Shown: one piece after another, positions 16,906 to 26,316 of the stretch
Layout: every line of letters starts with the position of its first letter
Position numbering within the stretch: the stretch's first letter is position 1
Assembly: GCA_020026355.1 (NCBI GenBank)
Contig: JAHHQP010000005.1
Coordinates: forward strand, 5,465 to 69,464
DNA length: 64,000 bases
Direction of reading: 5' to 3'
Origin: Bacteroidales bacterium
GTDB taxonomy: Bacteria > Bacteroidota > Bacteroidia > Bacteroidales > UBA932
The notes under the pieces: generated by a model
What the model was told of the DNA's origin: nothing
The model's input: only the letters and a program-made list of their open reading frames with translations
Databases searched by the model: none
Program-made: the position numbers and the translations under genes

Positions 16906-17826
16906 ATGAACAGAAATTTTCCTATGGAACTGAGGCAACTGAAATATTTCGTGAAGGTGGCAGAGTTCTTGAGCTTTTCCAAGGCCTCCAAAGTCCTTTA
17001 CATTTCTCAAAGTACCCTATCCCAGCAGATCCATCAGCTGGAGGAAGAAATGAATATCCTGCTCTTCCAGAGAGATAGTCACAACGTGACCCTGACTGAG
17101 GCTGGCGAGGAACTTCTGCCTCATGCCTTGGCTACGCTCCATGCGGCGGATACTTGTTTCGACCGGATCCGGGACCTGCAGCAGCTGCTGACCGGTACCT
17201 TGAATATCGGGGTGACCTATTCCTTCAGCCCGATTCTCACCGAGACCTTGCTGACTTTCATGTCGAAATATCCGGAGGTCAAGCTGAATATCTATTACAA
17301 GTCCATGGAGGAACTCATCGACATGCTGAGACATCGGGAATTAGACTTCGTGCTGGCTTTCAAGCCTTCCGTCCGTTTTGAAGGGGTCGAGTCTCATGTC
17401 CTCTTCGACAACCAGTTGTCGGCCATCGTGAATGCCGGCCATGAACTCGCTTCCAAGCCTTTCGTCGATCTGGAGGAACTCAGCCGTTATCAGGTGGCCT
17501 TGCCGATGACCGGTCTCCAGGCCCGCAATGAACTCGAACGTCTGCTGGCCAGACATCCGGTACATCTGGATGTGAAGATCGAACTGAATGAGGTGAACAT
17601 CCTCCTCGAACTGATCAAGGACAGCCAGCTGGTGACTGTCCTGTCCGAATCTACGATCTACAACGAACCTGGAGTCCGTGCCGTTCCGATCCATGCTGAC
17701 GGCAATGAGATGGAGGGTTGCGTACATATGCTGGCCAATACCTACCGCAAACATTCGATGAAGGAATTCATCCGTCTTTTAGGGGAGTCCGAGGCTGTCA
17801 AGCAGCGTCGTCATGAATGGCTCTGA
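16906..17826 (+). CDS. LysR family transcriptional regulator
   Basis: The 306-residue product has the N-terminal HTH, MELRQLKYFVKVAEFLSFSK then STLSQQIHQLEEEMN, and a periplasmic-binding-like effector domain with GTLNIGVTYSFSPILTE (about residue 95). The layout is like CynR/CbbR regulators. The start may be at 16906 or at the in-frame ATG at 16924, which would place the HTH at the extreme N-terminus as is usual. It lies 64 bp after the exporter genes on the same strand, so it may be co-transcribed or regulate them. The effector is unknown. Confidence 0.88.
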   Translation: MNRNFPMELRQLKYFVKVAEFLSFSKASKVLYISQSTLSQQIHQLEEEMNILLFQRDSHNVTLTEAGEELLPHALATLHAADTCFDRIRDLQQLLTGTLNIGVTYSFSPILTETLLTFMSKYPEVKLNIYYKSMEELIDMLRHRELDFVLAFKPSVRFEGVESHVLFDNQLSAIVNAGHELASKPFVDLEELSRYQVALPMTGLQARNELERLLARHPVHLDVKIELNEVNILLELIKDSQLVTVLSESTIYNEPGVRAVPIHADGNEMEGCVHMLANTYRKHSMKEFIRLLGESEAVKQRRHEWL

Positions 17827-17891
17827 AGCCGGGGGGCTCGTCCGGTCTTCCGGAAAATCAATGGCAGCTATCGAAAATCCGATCCGTTTCT

Positions 17892-17899
17892 TATCTTTG
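17892..17899 (+). promoter_or_regulatory. -7 box of oxyR
   Basis: TATCTTTG matches TAnnTTTG and is 27 bp before the oxyR ATG. No clear -33 TTTG. Confidence 0.6.
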
Positions 17900-17926
17900 T
17901 ATAGGAATTGTCTATAAAACAACGAT

Positions 17927-18922
17927 ATGACCTTACAACAGATGGAATACGTGGTCGCGTTGGACACGCACCGCAATTTTGTGCTGGCGGCAGAGGCGTG
18001 CGGAGTCACGCAGCCGACCTTGAGTGCCATGCTCCTGAAACTGGAAGACGAGTTAGGAGTCCGGCTTTTTGAAAGAAGCCATCGTGGCGTACTGCCGACT
18101 TCGGTCGGGAAACTGGTCGTCCGGCAGGCTCGTGCCGCCGTACGTGAGGCCCATCGGGTGCGGGAAGTCGTGAAAGACGAGATCGGAACCTTGTCCGGTC
18201 CGCTCAGGATCGGTATCGTACCTACAGTCGCCCCTTATCTTGTCCCTGACTTCATCCTGCATTTCACACGGCTTTACCCGGAGGTCGAACTGCAGATCGA
18301 AGAGATGAAAAGTACTGTCCTGTATGATGCTTTGACGAAAGGGCAGCTGGATCTGGTACTGGCCACTCCACCGTCGGCAGGGGAGAAACTGCTTGAGATT
18401 CCTGTCTATCGGGAGCGTTTCCTTGCTTATTTCTCAGATCAATGTATGCAGAATTGTGCGGCAGCCCCGTCCATGATGACGGACGGTCTGCTTTCGCTGG
18501 AGAAGATGGATCTCGATTACATGTGGATCCTGCAGGAAGGCCATTGCATGAATACCGGTGATTTCACCTTCTGCATGGACCGGGCCGGCGATTCTTCCCA
18601 GCTGCCCGTGCCCCCGCTCCAGAGCAGCAACCGTTCGCTCTACAAGGCCGGAAGCATCACGACGCTCATCCGTATCGTGGACCGGAACGGTGGCTTCACC
18701 ATCATCCCTGAAATGCATGCCGAACTCCTCTCCGAGGCTCAGAAGGCCAATGTGCACCCTCTGGCGGAAGGGGAGCGGGCAGCCAGGACCATCTCTGTGC
18801 TTGTCAAGTCCGATTATGTCCGTGAGCGCTTGCTCAATGCGGTCATCGATACGCTCAAGCTCATCATACCGGCCCGGATGCTCGTTCCCGCGCTTTCCCG
18901 TGGTCCGGTCCGCTTGCTTTAA
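17927..18922 (+). CDS. oxyR: Hydrogen peroxide-sensing LysR regulator OxyR
   Basis: The 331-residue product starts MTLQQMEYVVALDTHRNFVL with a LysR HTH (TQPTLSAMLLKLEDELG). The effector domain has EGHCMNTGDFTFC with Cys207 and Cys216. These match the two redox cysteines of E. coli OxyR (199 and 208) in context and in spacing of nine, so the disulfide switch should be present. GGFTIIPEMHAELL follows as in OxyR. It likely activates peroxide-stress genes; the peroxiredoxin and thioredoxin genes at 14033-15158 are candidate targets. The tail after residue 310 (proline/arginine-rich) is longer than in E. coli. Confidence 0.92.
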   Translation: MTLQQMEYVVALDTHRNFVLAAEACGVTQPTLSAMLLKLEDELGVRLFERSHRGVLPTSVGKLVVRQARAAVREAHRVREVVKDEIGTLSGPLRIGIVPTVAPYLVPDFILHFTRLYPEVELQIEEMKSTVLYDALTKGQLDLVLATPPSAGEKLLEIPVYRERFLAYFSDQCMQNCAAAPSMMTDGLLSLEKMDLDYMWILQEGHCMNTGDFTFCMDRAGDSSQLPVPPLQSSNRSLYKAGSITTLIRIVDRNGGFTIIPEMHAELLSEAQKANVHPLAEGERAARTISVLVKSDYVRERLLNAVIDTLKLIIPARMLVPALSRGPVRLL

Positions 18923-18939
18923 GGCTTAGGTCAATGAAA

Positions 18940-18968
18940 ACAGCGGAACCTTCTTCAGGTCCCGCTGT
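18940..18968. terminator. Hairpin between convergent oxyR and DPP5 genes
   Basis: Arms ACAGCGG (18940-18946) and CCGCTGT (18962-18968) with an inner ACCT/AGGT stem. The flanking AAAA at 18937-18940 gives a short T-run on the minus strand, favouring use by the peptidase gene. Confidence 0.6.
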
Positions 18969-18992
18969 CAATCTCTGCTTGTTCGTGTCTAT

Positions 18993-21392
18993 CTACTTAC
19001 ACCACTGATCCAGCCAGCTGAAATATTCACGGTGCCAGAACAAAGCGTTCTGCGGTTTCAGAATCCAATGGTTCTCATCCGGGAAGATCAGCAGACGGGA
19101 AGGAACGCCCATCATCTGAGCGGCATTGTAGGCCGCCATGCCCTCATCCACCGGTACTCTGAAATCGGAACCGCCGTGGATCACCATGATCGGGGTATCC
19201 CAGTTCTGTACCATCTTGTGCGGAGACAGCGCATAATGACGTTTGGCTTTCGGGAGATCGCTCCAAGGAGAACCGCCCTGCTTGATGCCGCCGAAGGTCA
19301 CTCCGTCGCCTTTCGCACCCATCGCTTCCGCAGTACCGAAGGCCGGATCGAATTCACATTCATGCAGACCGCCGTTATCCCAGTTCGGGAACCACATCTC
19401 TTCAGTAGTCATGTACATGTGCTCTTCGTTGAAGATGCCGGCATGAGCGATGAAGCAGTCGAAGGTGTTGCGGTGCATGCCTGCCAGATAATAGACGGAA
19501 TAGCCGCCGTAGCTGGCTCCGCAGGCAGCGACCTTACCGACATAAGGCTCTTTCTTGATCTGACGAGCCGCCGTCAGGTAGTCCAGCATGTTCAGACCCG
19601 GGTAGTCACCGGAAATCTGTTCCGTCCATTCCTGGCCGAAAGCAGTGGTGCCACGTCTGTTCGGCATCACGACGATATAGTCCTGTGCGGACATCAGTCT
19701 GTAGTTCCAACGGTAGGACCAGCCTTGGCTGAGCGTACCTTGAGGACCGCCCAGGCAGATCACGATGGCCGGATAGGTCTTCGAAGCATCGAAATCCTGA
19801 GGATACATCACCCAGGTCAGCATGTTCTGGCCGTCTACGGTCTTGATCCAGCGGGCCTCTGTCTTGTGCGGTTTGAGCTGCGCGAGGATAGGCTCGTTTT
19901 CTCTCGTCACCGGTCTGTAGACGACATCATGGTCACAGGTGCCCATGAGCGGTTCGGAATGACCGTCTCTCAGGATAGGACCGATGTGCGTGTTCGCATA
20001 GACACCGTCCGGCGTGAGACCGTCCGGCTTGTCAGCGATCCTGCCCGGATGGAGGGCAACCAGTTCGGTCGGGAAGTCCATGCTGCACCAGGTCGTGTAG
20101 ATGACTGGAAGCTTGCCTTCTCCTTCCTCGATGTAATATGGAGTACCGAAGTCATACCATTTGTCTTCTCCGGTGATCCTGGTGATCGTTCCTTGGGCGA
20201 TCTCGGCCTTGTAGATGGCCTGGATGCCTTCCGTAAGGGCATTGAACCAGATGTCCTTGCTGTCTGCAGACCACATCGGAGCTGCTACGTTGTAACGGAA
20301 GTCTGCAGTATAATCTCTGATGTTGGATACCTCGATATCAGCGGACGGAGCGTCCGGAACGAGGCGGACATCCGACAGGATCAGGCGTTGCTTGTCTGCT
20401 TCATAACCATCTCTCGGCATGCTGACCCAAGCCAGGTGCTTGCCGTCCGGGCTCCAGATCGGATTCGTGTCATAACCGCCTTTCATCACGATCTGTGTCG
20501 TTGCGGCGGTCTCGGTATCATAGATGTAGATTTCCGTGTCGGTCGAGAACGCATATTTCTTGCCGGCGAGCTTCTTGCAGGAATAGGCGAGGTGCCGGCT
20601 GTCCGGATGCCAGTCCAGCTGCTCGATGCCATTGAACGGCTCTGTAGGAAGTTCATAGATTTCCTTTTCACCGGCCAGGATATCCGTGGAAGTTTCCGGG
20701 ACGATGAGGCTCTTGCCGTCGAAAGCGGCGACGAAACTATGTGCCACTTCCAAGATGGTATGGTCCCAGTGGCGGTACATCAGGTCGTCTGTCGTGTAGG
20801 CATTGGCCTTGTCCAGGTCCGCATAACGATCGGAAGGCGCGTCCACCGCACTCTTTACCGTGCTGACGTACAGGATCTTCCTCTCGTCCGGAGAAAGTTT
20901 GAATTCGCTGATGCCGGCAGGAATCTCGGAAAGTTTCTCGGCCTTTCCCAGTTTCCAGACACCATCCTTTTCCTGGAGCGGAGCGCTCCAGAGCTGGCCG
21001 CCGTGGAGGTAGAGCAGACCGTCTCCGTACCATCTGGCATTGCTGATGCTGGTTTCAGAGAAGGTCAGCTGCTGCTTTCCTTCACCGTTCACGTCGGAGA
21101 TGAAAAGGTTCCTGCAGCTGCGGTTCTCTTCAATGGAAGTATAGCTGACGCCGTAGATCAGCCGGGTGCCGTCCGGAGAAACCTGCGGGTCGGACAGCCT
21201 GCCGAAAGCCAGCAAGACTTCCGGGGTCATTTTCCCGTCTTCGATCCGGATGTCGCTTCTTCCGATTCCGGAGGTTTCTCGCTGAGCGTCGAAATTCTTT
21301 GTCGTTGTCTTCATGATCAGAATGATTGCTGTTCCCAGCGCCAGGGCGATGAGGACCCGTGATGCTGTTCTTTTGTCAAATTTGAATTTCAT
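18993..21392 (-). CDS. S9 prolyl oligopeptidase family peptidase, DPP5-like, membrane-anchored or secreted
   Basis: From the ATG at 21392 the product is 799 residues. The open frame continues 29 codons upstream but that part overlaps the WYL gene, so the inner start MKFKFDKRTASRVL is used. A hydrophobic segment at residues 12-27 is a signal anchor. A beta-propeller region with repeated SPDG/SPDE motifs precedes the hydrolase domain. The catalytic triad is Ser in CGASYGGY (about 626), Asp in GGSDFRVP (about 741) and His in DENHWIL (about 775). Such enzymes release dipeptides from peptides in the periplasm. It is the last gene of recG-WYL-DPP5. Confidence 0.9.
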   Translation of the reverse strand: MKFKFDKRTASRVLIALALGTAIILIMKTTTKNFDAQRETSGIGRSDIRIEDGKMTPEVLLAFGRLSDPQVSPDGTRLIYGVSYTSIEENRSCRNLFISDVNGEGKQQLTFSETSISNARWYGDGLLYLHGGQLWSAPLQEKDGVWKLGKAEKLSEIPAGISEFKLSPDERKILYVSTVKSAVDAPSDRYADLDKANAYTTDDLMYRHWDHTILEVAHSFVAAFDGKSLIVPETSTDILAGEKEIYELPTEPFNGIEQLDWHPDSRHLAYSCKKLAGKKYAFSTDTEIYIYDTETAATTQIVMKGGYDTNPIWSPDGKHLAWVSMPRDGYEADKQRLILSDVRLVPDAPSADIEVSNIRDYTADFRYNVAAPMWSADSKDIWFNALTEGIQAIYKAEIAQGTITRITGEDKWYDFGTPYYIEEGEGKLPVIYTTWCSMDFPTELVALHPGRIADKPDGLTPDGVYANTHIGPILRDGHSEPLMGTCDHDVVYRPVTRENEPILAQLKPHKTEARWIKTVDGQNMLTWVMYPQDFDASKTYPAIVICLGGPQGTLSQGWSYRWNYRLMSAQDYIVVMPNRRGTTAFGQEWTEQISGDYPGLNMLDYLTAARQIKKEPYVGKVAACGASYGGYSVYYLAGMHRNTFDCFIAHAGIFNEEHMYMTTEEMWFPNWDNGGLHECEFDPAFGTAEAMGAKGDGVTFGGIKQGGSPWSDLPKAKRHYALSPHKMVQNWDTPIMVIHGGSDFRVPVDEGMAAYNAAQMMGVPSRLLIFPDENHWILKPQNALFWHREYFSWLDQWCK

Positions 21393-21411
21393 ATCTGTTG
21401 TACATTGGTTT

Positions 21412-22338
21412 TCAGTTCTTGTCCTTTCCGTAGAGGGCAGCCATGCGGCCGATCTCGGCACGCAGGCTTTCCACGACATCCGCAGGGGAGAGGACCTCGA
21501 TACCGCTGCCGTATTTGAGGAAGGTCATGAGCATGGTCCGGTCCGGAACTGCGAAGATCTCGAAAGTCACGTTCTGCTCATCCTTGGCGACGATGCGCTG
21601 GCTGCGGTGCAGCGGAAGGTCATTGATATAATGGGCTTCAGTCTTGCTGGACCGGAAACGGATGGTCTTAGCCTTTTCTCGTGGCAGGTAGATGCCGAAG
21701 CTGGTCGCGAAAATCTCCTCTACATCGAAATTGCTTTTCATCTTGAAATTCTTCCCGGTTTCTTCCAGTCCCTGGATACGGTCCAGACCGAAGACGCGCA
21801 GGTCATCCCGCTTTTCTTCGTCTTTCTGGAGGCAGCGGCCGATGATGTACCATCTCTTTTCGAATTCCTTGATGGCATAAGGTTCCAGCAGGTAGCTGGA
21901 CGGCTCGGAAGAACTGTATTTGCGGTAGCTGAGCCAGATGGTCGCGTTCTCCATCATCGCTTCCATGATGCCGGTCAGGTAGATGTGGCCGGACGGGATC
22001 TCTTCTACGGAGACCCTTCCTTTGAGCTTGTTCTTGGACTGAGTCAGAAGCTGATTGACGGTGAAGGTGTCGATCATGCCGGCGGCATCTCCGCCGAGAA
22101 TCTTGCCGTTCTCGTCCGCATCCACGTAATAGGTATTGGTTCGTCGGTCGCAGTGGATATCGATGCCGAAGACTTCCAGTATGGCTTCCCGATGGTTGTT
22201 GAAGGTCCTCCGGGCATAGTCCTCGTTGTAGCGGTTCTCCCATTTTCTGGTGATTTCCTTGAATGTCAGGCCGTTCCTGCCGGCTCTGATGACGGTCTGA
22301 GTCAGCCATATGTATTTCTGCAGCAGTTCTGTTACCAT
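21412..22338 (-). CDS. WYL-domain transcriptional regulator
   Basis: The 308-residue product has an N-terminal winged helix (LTFKEITRKWENRYNEDYARR, about residues 25-45). It is followed by a WYL domain with YAIKEFEKRWYIIGRC (about 155-170) and GLDRIQGLEET. A C-terminal WCX extension follows (EVLSPADVVESLRAEIGRM). WYL domains bind nucleic-acid ligands and often control DNA damage or defence genes. It sits 3 bp after recG and 19 bp before the peptidase gene, so all three share a transcript. The link to recG fits a DNA-damage context but the ligand is unknown. Confidence 0.9.
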   Translation of the reverse strand: MVTELLQKYIWLTQTVIRAGRNGLTFKEITRKWENRYNEDYARRTFNNHREAILEVFGIDIHCDRRTNTYYVDADENGKILGGDAAGMIDTFTVNQLLTQSKNKLKGRVSVEEIPSGHIYLTGIMEAMMENATIWLSYRKYSSSEPSSYLLEPYAIKEFEKRWYIIGRCLQKDEEKRDDLRVFGLDRIQGLEETGKNFKMKSNFDVEEIFATSFGIYLPREKAKTIRFRSSKTEAHYINDLPLHRSQRIVAKDEQNVTFEIFAVPDRTMLMTFLKYGSGIEVLSPADVVESLRAEIGRMAALYGKDKN

Positions 22339-22341
22339 AGA

Positions 22342-24504
22342 TCAACTGATTTTACTGTAGTCCTTGATGATGTACTTGTCTTTCTTGAGTTCGGTCGCGA
22401 GCTGACTGTTCTTCCGGTCCGAAAGGGAAGGATCGGCGGAAAGTATCGCATCCGCACATTCGCGAGCCTTGTTGAGGATGAGTCCGTCCTTGGCCAATGA
22501 GGCGATGTTGAGGCTGATCGGGAGGCCGCTCTGCTGCGTACCTTCCAGGTCCCCCGGACCGCGCATCTTCATGTCTTCTTCCGCCAGTTCGAAACCGTTT
22601 TCCGTCGCGCACATCAGTTCGATGCGGTGCTTGGATTCCTTGCTCATCTTCGTTCCGGTCATGAGTACGCAGTAGGACTTCTCGGAGCCTCGTCCGACAC
22701 GTCCTCTGAGCTGGTGGAGCTGGCTCAGTCCGAAGCGTTCCGCGCTTTCGATGACCATGACGGAAGCATTCGGGACATCGACGCCGACCTCGATGACCGA
22801 GGTGGCCACCAGGATGTTCGCGCGTCCCGCTGCAAAAGCGTCCATATTGAATTTCTTTTCGTCATTGGTCTGTTTTCCATGGACCACAGCCGTCTTGTAA
22901 GGTGGGAAAGGAAAGGCTTTCACGATGGACTCGATGCCTTTCTCCAGATTCTTGTAATCCATCTTCTCGCTCTCGTAGATGAGAGGGTAGACGACGAAGA
23001 CCTGTCGACCGAGCGCGATCTGTTCCCGCATGAAATTGTTCAGGGCCGGACGTTTTCCTTCGGTCGCGTGAATGGTCTGGACCGGCTTTCGGCCTGGTGG
23101 CAGTTCATCGATGACGGACACGTCCAGATCGCCGTAAAGGGTCATGGCCAGGGTTCTCGGAATCGGGGTGGCGGTCATTACCAACACATGAGGTGGTACG
23201 CCGCAACTTGTTTTCCTCCAGAGTTTTGCACGCTGTTCTACACCGAAGCGGTGCTGTTCGTCGATGATGGCCAGACCAAGGTTGCGGAAGACCACATTGT
23301 CCTCGATCAGGGCATGGGTGCCGACGATGATGCCGATGCTGCCGTCTTCGAGTCCCTGATGGACTTCCCGGCGTTCAGCAGCCTTGGAGCTTCCGGTGAG
23401 AATCGCAGAACGGACACCGGTTCCTTCCAGCAGTTTCTGGATATTCTTGTAATGTTGCTGTGCCAGGACCTCGGTCGGCGCCATGATGCAGGCCTGGTAG
23501 CCGTTTCCGGTCGCGATGAGGGCGGTGAGCACGGCGACCATGGTCTTGCCGCTGCCGACATCACCCTGGAGAAGACGGTTCATCTGCCGCCCGCTCCTCA
23601 TGTCGTCCCGAATCTCCCGGATCACCCGTTTCTGGGCATTCGTCAGATCGAAGGGCAGATTATCGTAACAATGGTTGAACTGCTCACCGACACGAGGCAT
23701 CCGGATGCCGTTCTCATTGCGGCTGCGGATATATTTCTGCTTGAGCAAGGCCAGCTGCAGGAAGAGCAGTTCCTCGAACTTGAGCCGGTACTGGGCCTTC
23801 TGCAGAGCGGCGGTGTCTTTCGGAAAGTGGATGTTGCGCAGGGCGAACTGTAGAGGGACAAGTCCCTGCTCCTTCACGAGATATTCCGGCAGCGTCTCCC
23901 GGATGTCCACCAGAGCGGTCTGCAGCGCCTTGTCGACGAGCTTGACCATGAGTCTGCCGGTGATGCCGGCATTGTGCAGTTTCTCCGTGCTCGGATAGAC
24001 CCCGGTGATGGCTCCGCTCCAGGTCGTTTCCTCCGGGTTGGACGGAAGATCGACTTCCGGATGGACCATGTTCAGCTGTCCGTTGAAAGCGCTCGGCTTG
24101 CCGAAAAAGAGGAAGGTCGTGCCGGGCTTCAGTCTGCTGTGCATCCATTTGATGCCTTTGAAGAATACCATCTCCATCTCGCCGGTCCCGTCGCTGACCC
24201 ATACGCTCATTCTCCGGATCAGGTTGTACTTGATCTCTTTTCCTTCTTCCGGGTCAATGATGCCGGCCTTTCCGGCACCGTGAAGGGTGACTCTGCGGAC
24301 TTCCGCCTGGATCTGGATGTAGGCGGCATCGGAACGGACCTCACGGATCGGGGTGATGCCGGTCCGGTCGATGTAACGGAAAGGGTACAGATGGAGCAGA
24401 TCTCCAACTGTCCTGATGCCGAGTTCCTTGTCCAGCAGCATGGCCCTTTTCGGACCGACGCCGGGCAGGAACTGTATGTCCATCCCTGATTTTCCGTAAT
24501 CCAT
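22342..24504 (-). CDS. recG: ATP-dependent DNA helicase RecG
   Basis: The 720-residue product has the N-terminal wedge/OB region (FLPGVGPKRAMLLDKELGI, residues 12-30). Walker A is GDVGSGKT (about 315), motif II is DEQHRFGVEQR (about 414), and motif III is MTATPIPRTLAMT. Motifs V-VI lie in VATSVIEVGVDVPNA and QLHQLRGRVGRG, then the TRG-like end (GPGDLEGTQQSG). It remodels stalled forks and branched DNA. Length is typical for Bacteroidota RecG. It is divergent from pdxA. Confidence 0.97.
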   Translation of the reverse strand: MDYGKSGMDIQFLPGVGPKRAMLLDKELGIRTVGDLLHLYPFRYIDRTGITPIREVRSDAAYIQIQAEVRRVTLHGAGKAGIIDPEEGKEIKYNLIRRMSVWVSDGTGEMEMVFFKGIKWMHSRLKPGTTFLFFGKPSAFNGQLNMVHPEVDLPSNPEETTWSGAITGVYPSTEKLHNAGITGRLMVKLVDKALQTALVDIRETLPEYLVKEQGLVPLQFALRNIHFPKDTAALQKAQYRLKFEELLFLQLALLKQKYIRSRNENGIRMPRVGEQFNHCYDNLPFDLTNAQKRVIREIRDDMRSGRQMNRLLQGDVGSGKTMVAVLTALIATGNGYQACIMAPTEVLAQQHYKNIQKLLEGTGVRSAILTGSSKAAERREVHQGLEDGSIGIIVGTHALIEDNVVFRNLGLAIIDEQHRFGVEQRAKLWRKTSCGVPPHVLVMTATPIPRTLAMTLYGDLDVSVIDELPPGRKPVQTIHATEGKRPALNNFMREQIALGRQVFVVYPLIYESEKMDYKNLEKGIESIVKAFPFPPYKTAVVHGKQTNDEKKFNMDAFAAGRANILVATSVIEVGVDVPNASVMVIESAERFGLSQLHQLRGRVGRGSEKSYCVLMTGTKMSKESKHRIELMCATENGFELAEEDMKMRGPGDLEGTQQSGLPISLNIASLAKDGLILNKARECADAILSADPSLSDRKNSQLATELKKDKYIIKDYSKIS

Positions 24505-24558
24505 GGTAAACTGCCCCGATTTATCTCTTGAGATACAAATGTAGTGAAAAATATTGAC

Positions 24559-24566
24559 TATATTTG
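24559..24566 (+). promoter_or_regulatory. -7 box of pdxA
   Basis: TATATTTG matches TAnnTTTG and is 43 bp before the preferred pdxA start at 24610. An upstream in-frame ATG at 24544 precedes the box and so would not be transcribed from it. Confidence 0.6.
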
Positions 24567-24609
24567 TAAGATATTATTTACGAGAACAACAAATCTAATA
24601 CATAAGGAA

Positions 24610-25692
24610 ATGTCTAAGAAACTAGTGGTAGGTATCACGCAGGGTGATGGTAACGGAATCGGTTACGAAGTCATCATCAAGGCCCTGGCTGATGAACGTA
24701 TCCTGGACATCTGTACACCAGTGATCTACGGTTCATCCAAGATTTTCGGCTTTTACAAGAAACAGATACATAATATCGAACAGATCCAGACGAACGTCAT
24801 CTCTTCCGCGAAGGAAGTGCATCAGAAAAGGGTCAACATCGTGAACTGTCTTCCGGAAAACGTGTTCGTGGAGCCGGGACAGTCCACTCCGGAGTCCGCT
24901 AAGTCTGCGATGACCTCTCTCGAATGTGCCGTGAAGGACCTTCAGGAAGGAATCATCGACGTGCTCGTGACCGCGCCGATCAACAAGCGAGCGATGGTCA
25001 ATGAAGGTTTCGGCTATACCGGCCATACCGAATATCTCGAACATGCTTTCGGTGTGGATGAGGTTGCCATGATCATGGTGTCCGACCGGTTGAAGGTCGC
25101 TCCCGTCACCGGACATATTCCGATCAAGGATGTTCCTTCCAGCATCAGCCAAGAGAAGATTCTCCGCAAGCTGCGTCTGGTGAACGCCTCCTTGAAACGT
25201 GATTTCGGCGTACCGTCTCCGAAAATCGGCGTGCTCGGCCTGAATCCGCACTGCGGGGACGGCGGACTGCTCGGCGACGAGGAAAGAGACATCATTCTCC
25301 CGGCTGTGAAAGCGGCGCAGGAAGAGGGCATCCTGGCCTATGGACCGTATTCTCCGGATGGTTACTTCGGCATGGGTCACTATGCCAGGTTCGATGTCAC
25401 GCTGGCCATGTATCATGATCAGGGACTGGCTCCGTTCAAGGCATTGGCCTTCGAGATCGGCGTGAACTATACGGCCGGACTTCCGGTCGTGCGTACTTCA
25501 CCGGACCACGGAACGGCTTATGATATGGCTGGACGTGACGAGGCGGATCCTCAGTCCATGATTTCCGCGATCTATACGGCGATCGACATCTACAACAGCA
25601 GACAGGCTCATGATGAGCTGGAAGCCGGCAAGATGACCGTGAAGGTGCCGGAGAATGAAATAAAGCCGAAAGGCGGAAGGATCATCGAATAG
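24610..25692 (+). CDS. pdxA: 4-hydroxythreonine-4-phosphate dehydrogenase
   Basis: From 24610 the product is 360 residues, starting MSKKLVVGITQGDGNGIGYE. The start is set by the family N-terminus and the promoter at 24559. Metal-binding and active-site segments are present: TAPINKRAM, GYTGHTEYLEH, and YHDQGLAPFKALAF with its conserved His. It oxidises 4-phosphohydroxy-threonine with NAD in the DXP-dependent vitamin B6 route; some PdxA relatives act in other pathways. The ribonuclease HI gene begins 3 bp downstream, in one operon. Confidence 0.93.
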   Translation: MSKKLVVGITQGDGNGIGYEVIIKALADERILDICTPVIYGSSKIFGFYKKQIHNIEQIQTNVISSAKEVHQKRVNIVNCLPENVFVEPGQSTPESAKSAMTSLECAVKDLQEGIIDVLVTAPINKRAMVNEGFGYTGHTEYLEHAFGVDEVAMIMVSDRLKVAPVTGHIPIKDVPSSISQEKILRKLRLVNASLKRDFGVPSPKIGVLGLNPHCGDGGLLGDEERDIILPAVKAAQEEGILAYGPYSPDGYFGMGHYARFDVTLAMYHDQGLAPFKALAFEIGVNYTAGLPVVRTSPDHGTAYDMAGRDEADPQSMISAIYTAIDIYNSRQAHDELEAGKMTVKVPENEIKPKGGRIIE

Positions 25693-25695
25693 CGC

Positions 25696-26202
25696 ATGGC
25701 GGAGACGATGAATCCACAGCGGCCGCCGATCTATCTCTATACGGACGGCGCCAGCAGCGGCAATCCGGGGCCGGGCGGTTACGGCATCGTGCTCAAATGC
25801 GGTACTCACCGTCTGGAACTTTCCGGAGGCTTTGCCCTGACGACGAACAACCGCATGGAACTCCTGGCCGTGATTGTCGGTCTGGAGAGTATCCGCTGGG
25901 CCAATGCGGAAGTGCATATCTACAGCGATTCCTCCTATGTGGTCAATGCCATCAATAAAGGCTGGCTCGAAGGCTGGAAACGGAAGGGTTTCGCGAAGGT
26001 GAAGAATGTGGATCTCTGGAAACGTTTCCTGATGGTCTACAGACGTCTCCGTGTTTCTTTCCATTGGATCAAGGGTCATGCCGGCCATCCGGAGAACGAG
26101 CGTTGCGACGCTTTGGCGGTCGCGGCGGGAGCCGGACAGGCTGAAGCCGGAGTGGAGCTGCCGGAAGATACGGGATATCTGGCCGAAAGGGCTTTGTTCT
26201 GA
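25696..26202 (+). CDS. rnhA: Ribonuclease HI
   Basis: The 168-residue product has the four acidic active-site residues Asp17 (LYTDGASSGNPGPGGYG), Glu55 (NNRMELLAV), Asp78 (HIYSDSSYVVNA) and Asp138 (NERCDALA). The basic handle region KGWLEGWKRKGFAKVKN is also present, which binds hybrid substrate in E. coli type enzymes. It degrades RNA in RNA:DNA hybrids. It follows pdxA by 3 bp. Confidence 0.95.
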   Translation: MAETMNPQRPPIYLYTDGASSGNPGPGGYGIVLKCGTHRLELSGGFALTTNNRMELLAVIVGLESIRWANAEVHIYSDSSYVVNAINKGWLEGWKRKGFAKVKNVDLWKRFLMVYRRLRVSFHWIKGHAGHPENERCDALAVAAGAGQAEAGVELPEDTGYLAERALF

Positions 26203-26226
26203 TCAGGAAAGTATAGCGGTTCCGAT

Positions 26227-26257
26227 TTTGTAAATCCGTTATTTATAATTATATTTG
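26227..26257 (+). promoter_or_regulatory. Consensus Bacteroidota promoter of secA
   Basis: TTTG at 26227-26230 and TATATTTG at 26250-26257 are 19 bp apart, an exact consensus. The secA ATG is 59 bp downstream. Confidence 0.82.
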
Positions 26258-26316
26258 TAGGATGTTTGTGCAATGCAGACATCCTTTTTAAGTTAAACGA
26301 GAAAATATAGAAATAT

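Noticed and set aside
16104..16991. 295-residue minus-strand frame
   Set aside because: Antisense to the split exporter genes and crossing the LysR start.
19032..21362. 776-residue open frame on the plus strand
   Set aside because: It is the antisense of the S9 peptidase gene, whose catalytic triad and signal anchor are clear; the antisense product has no recognisable motif and unusual Val/Arg/His content.
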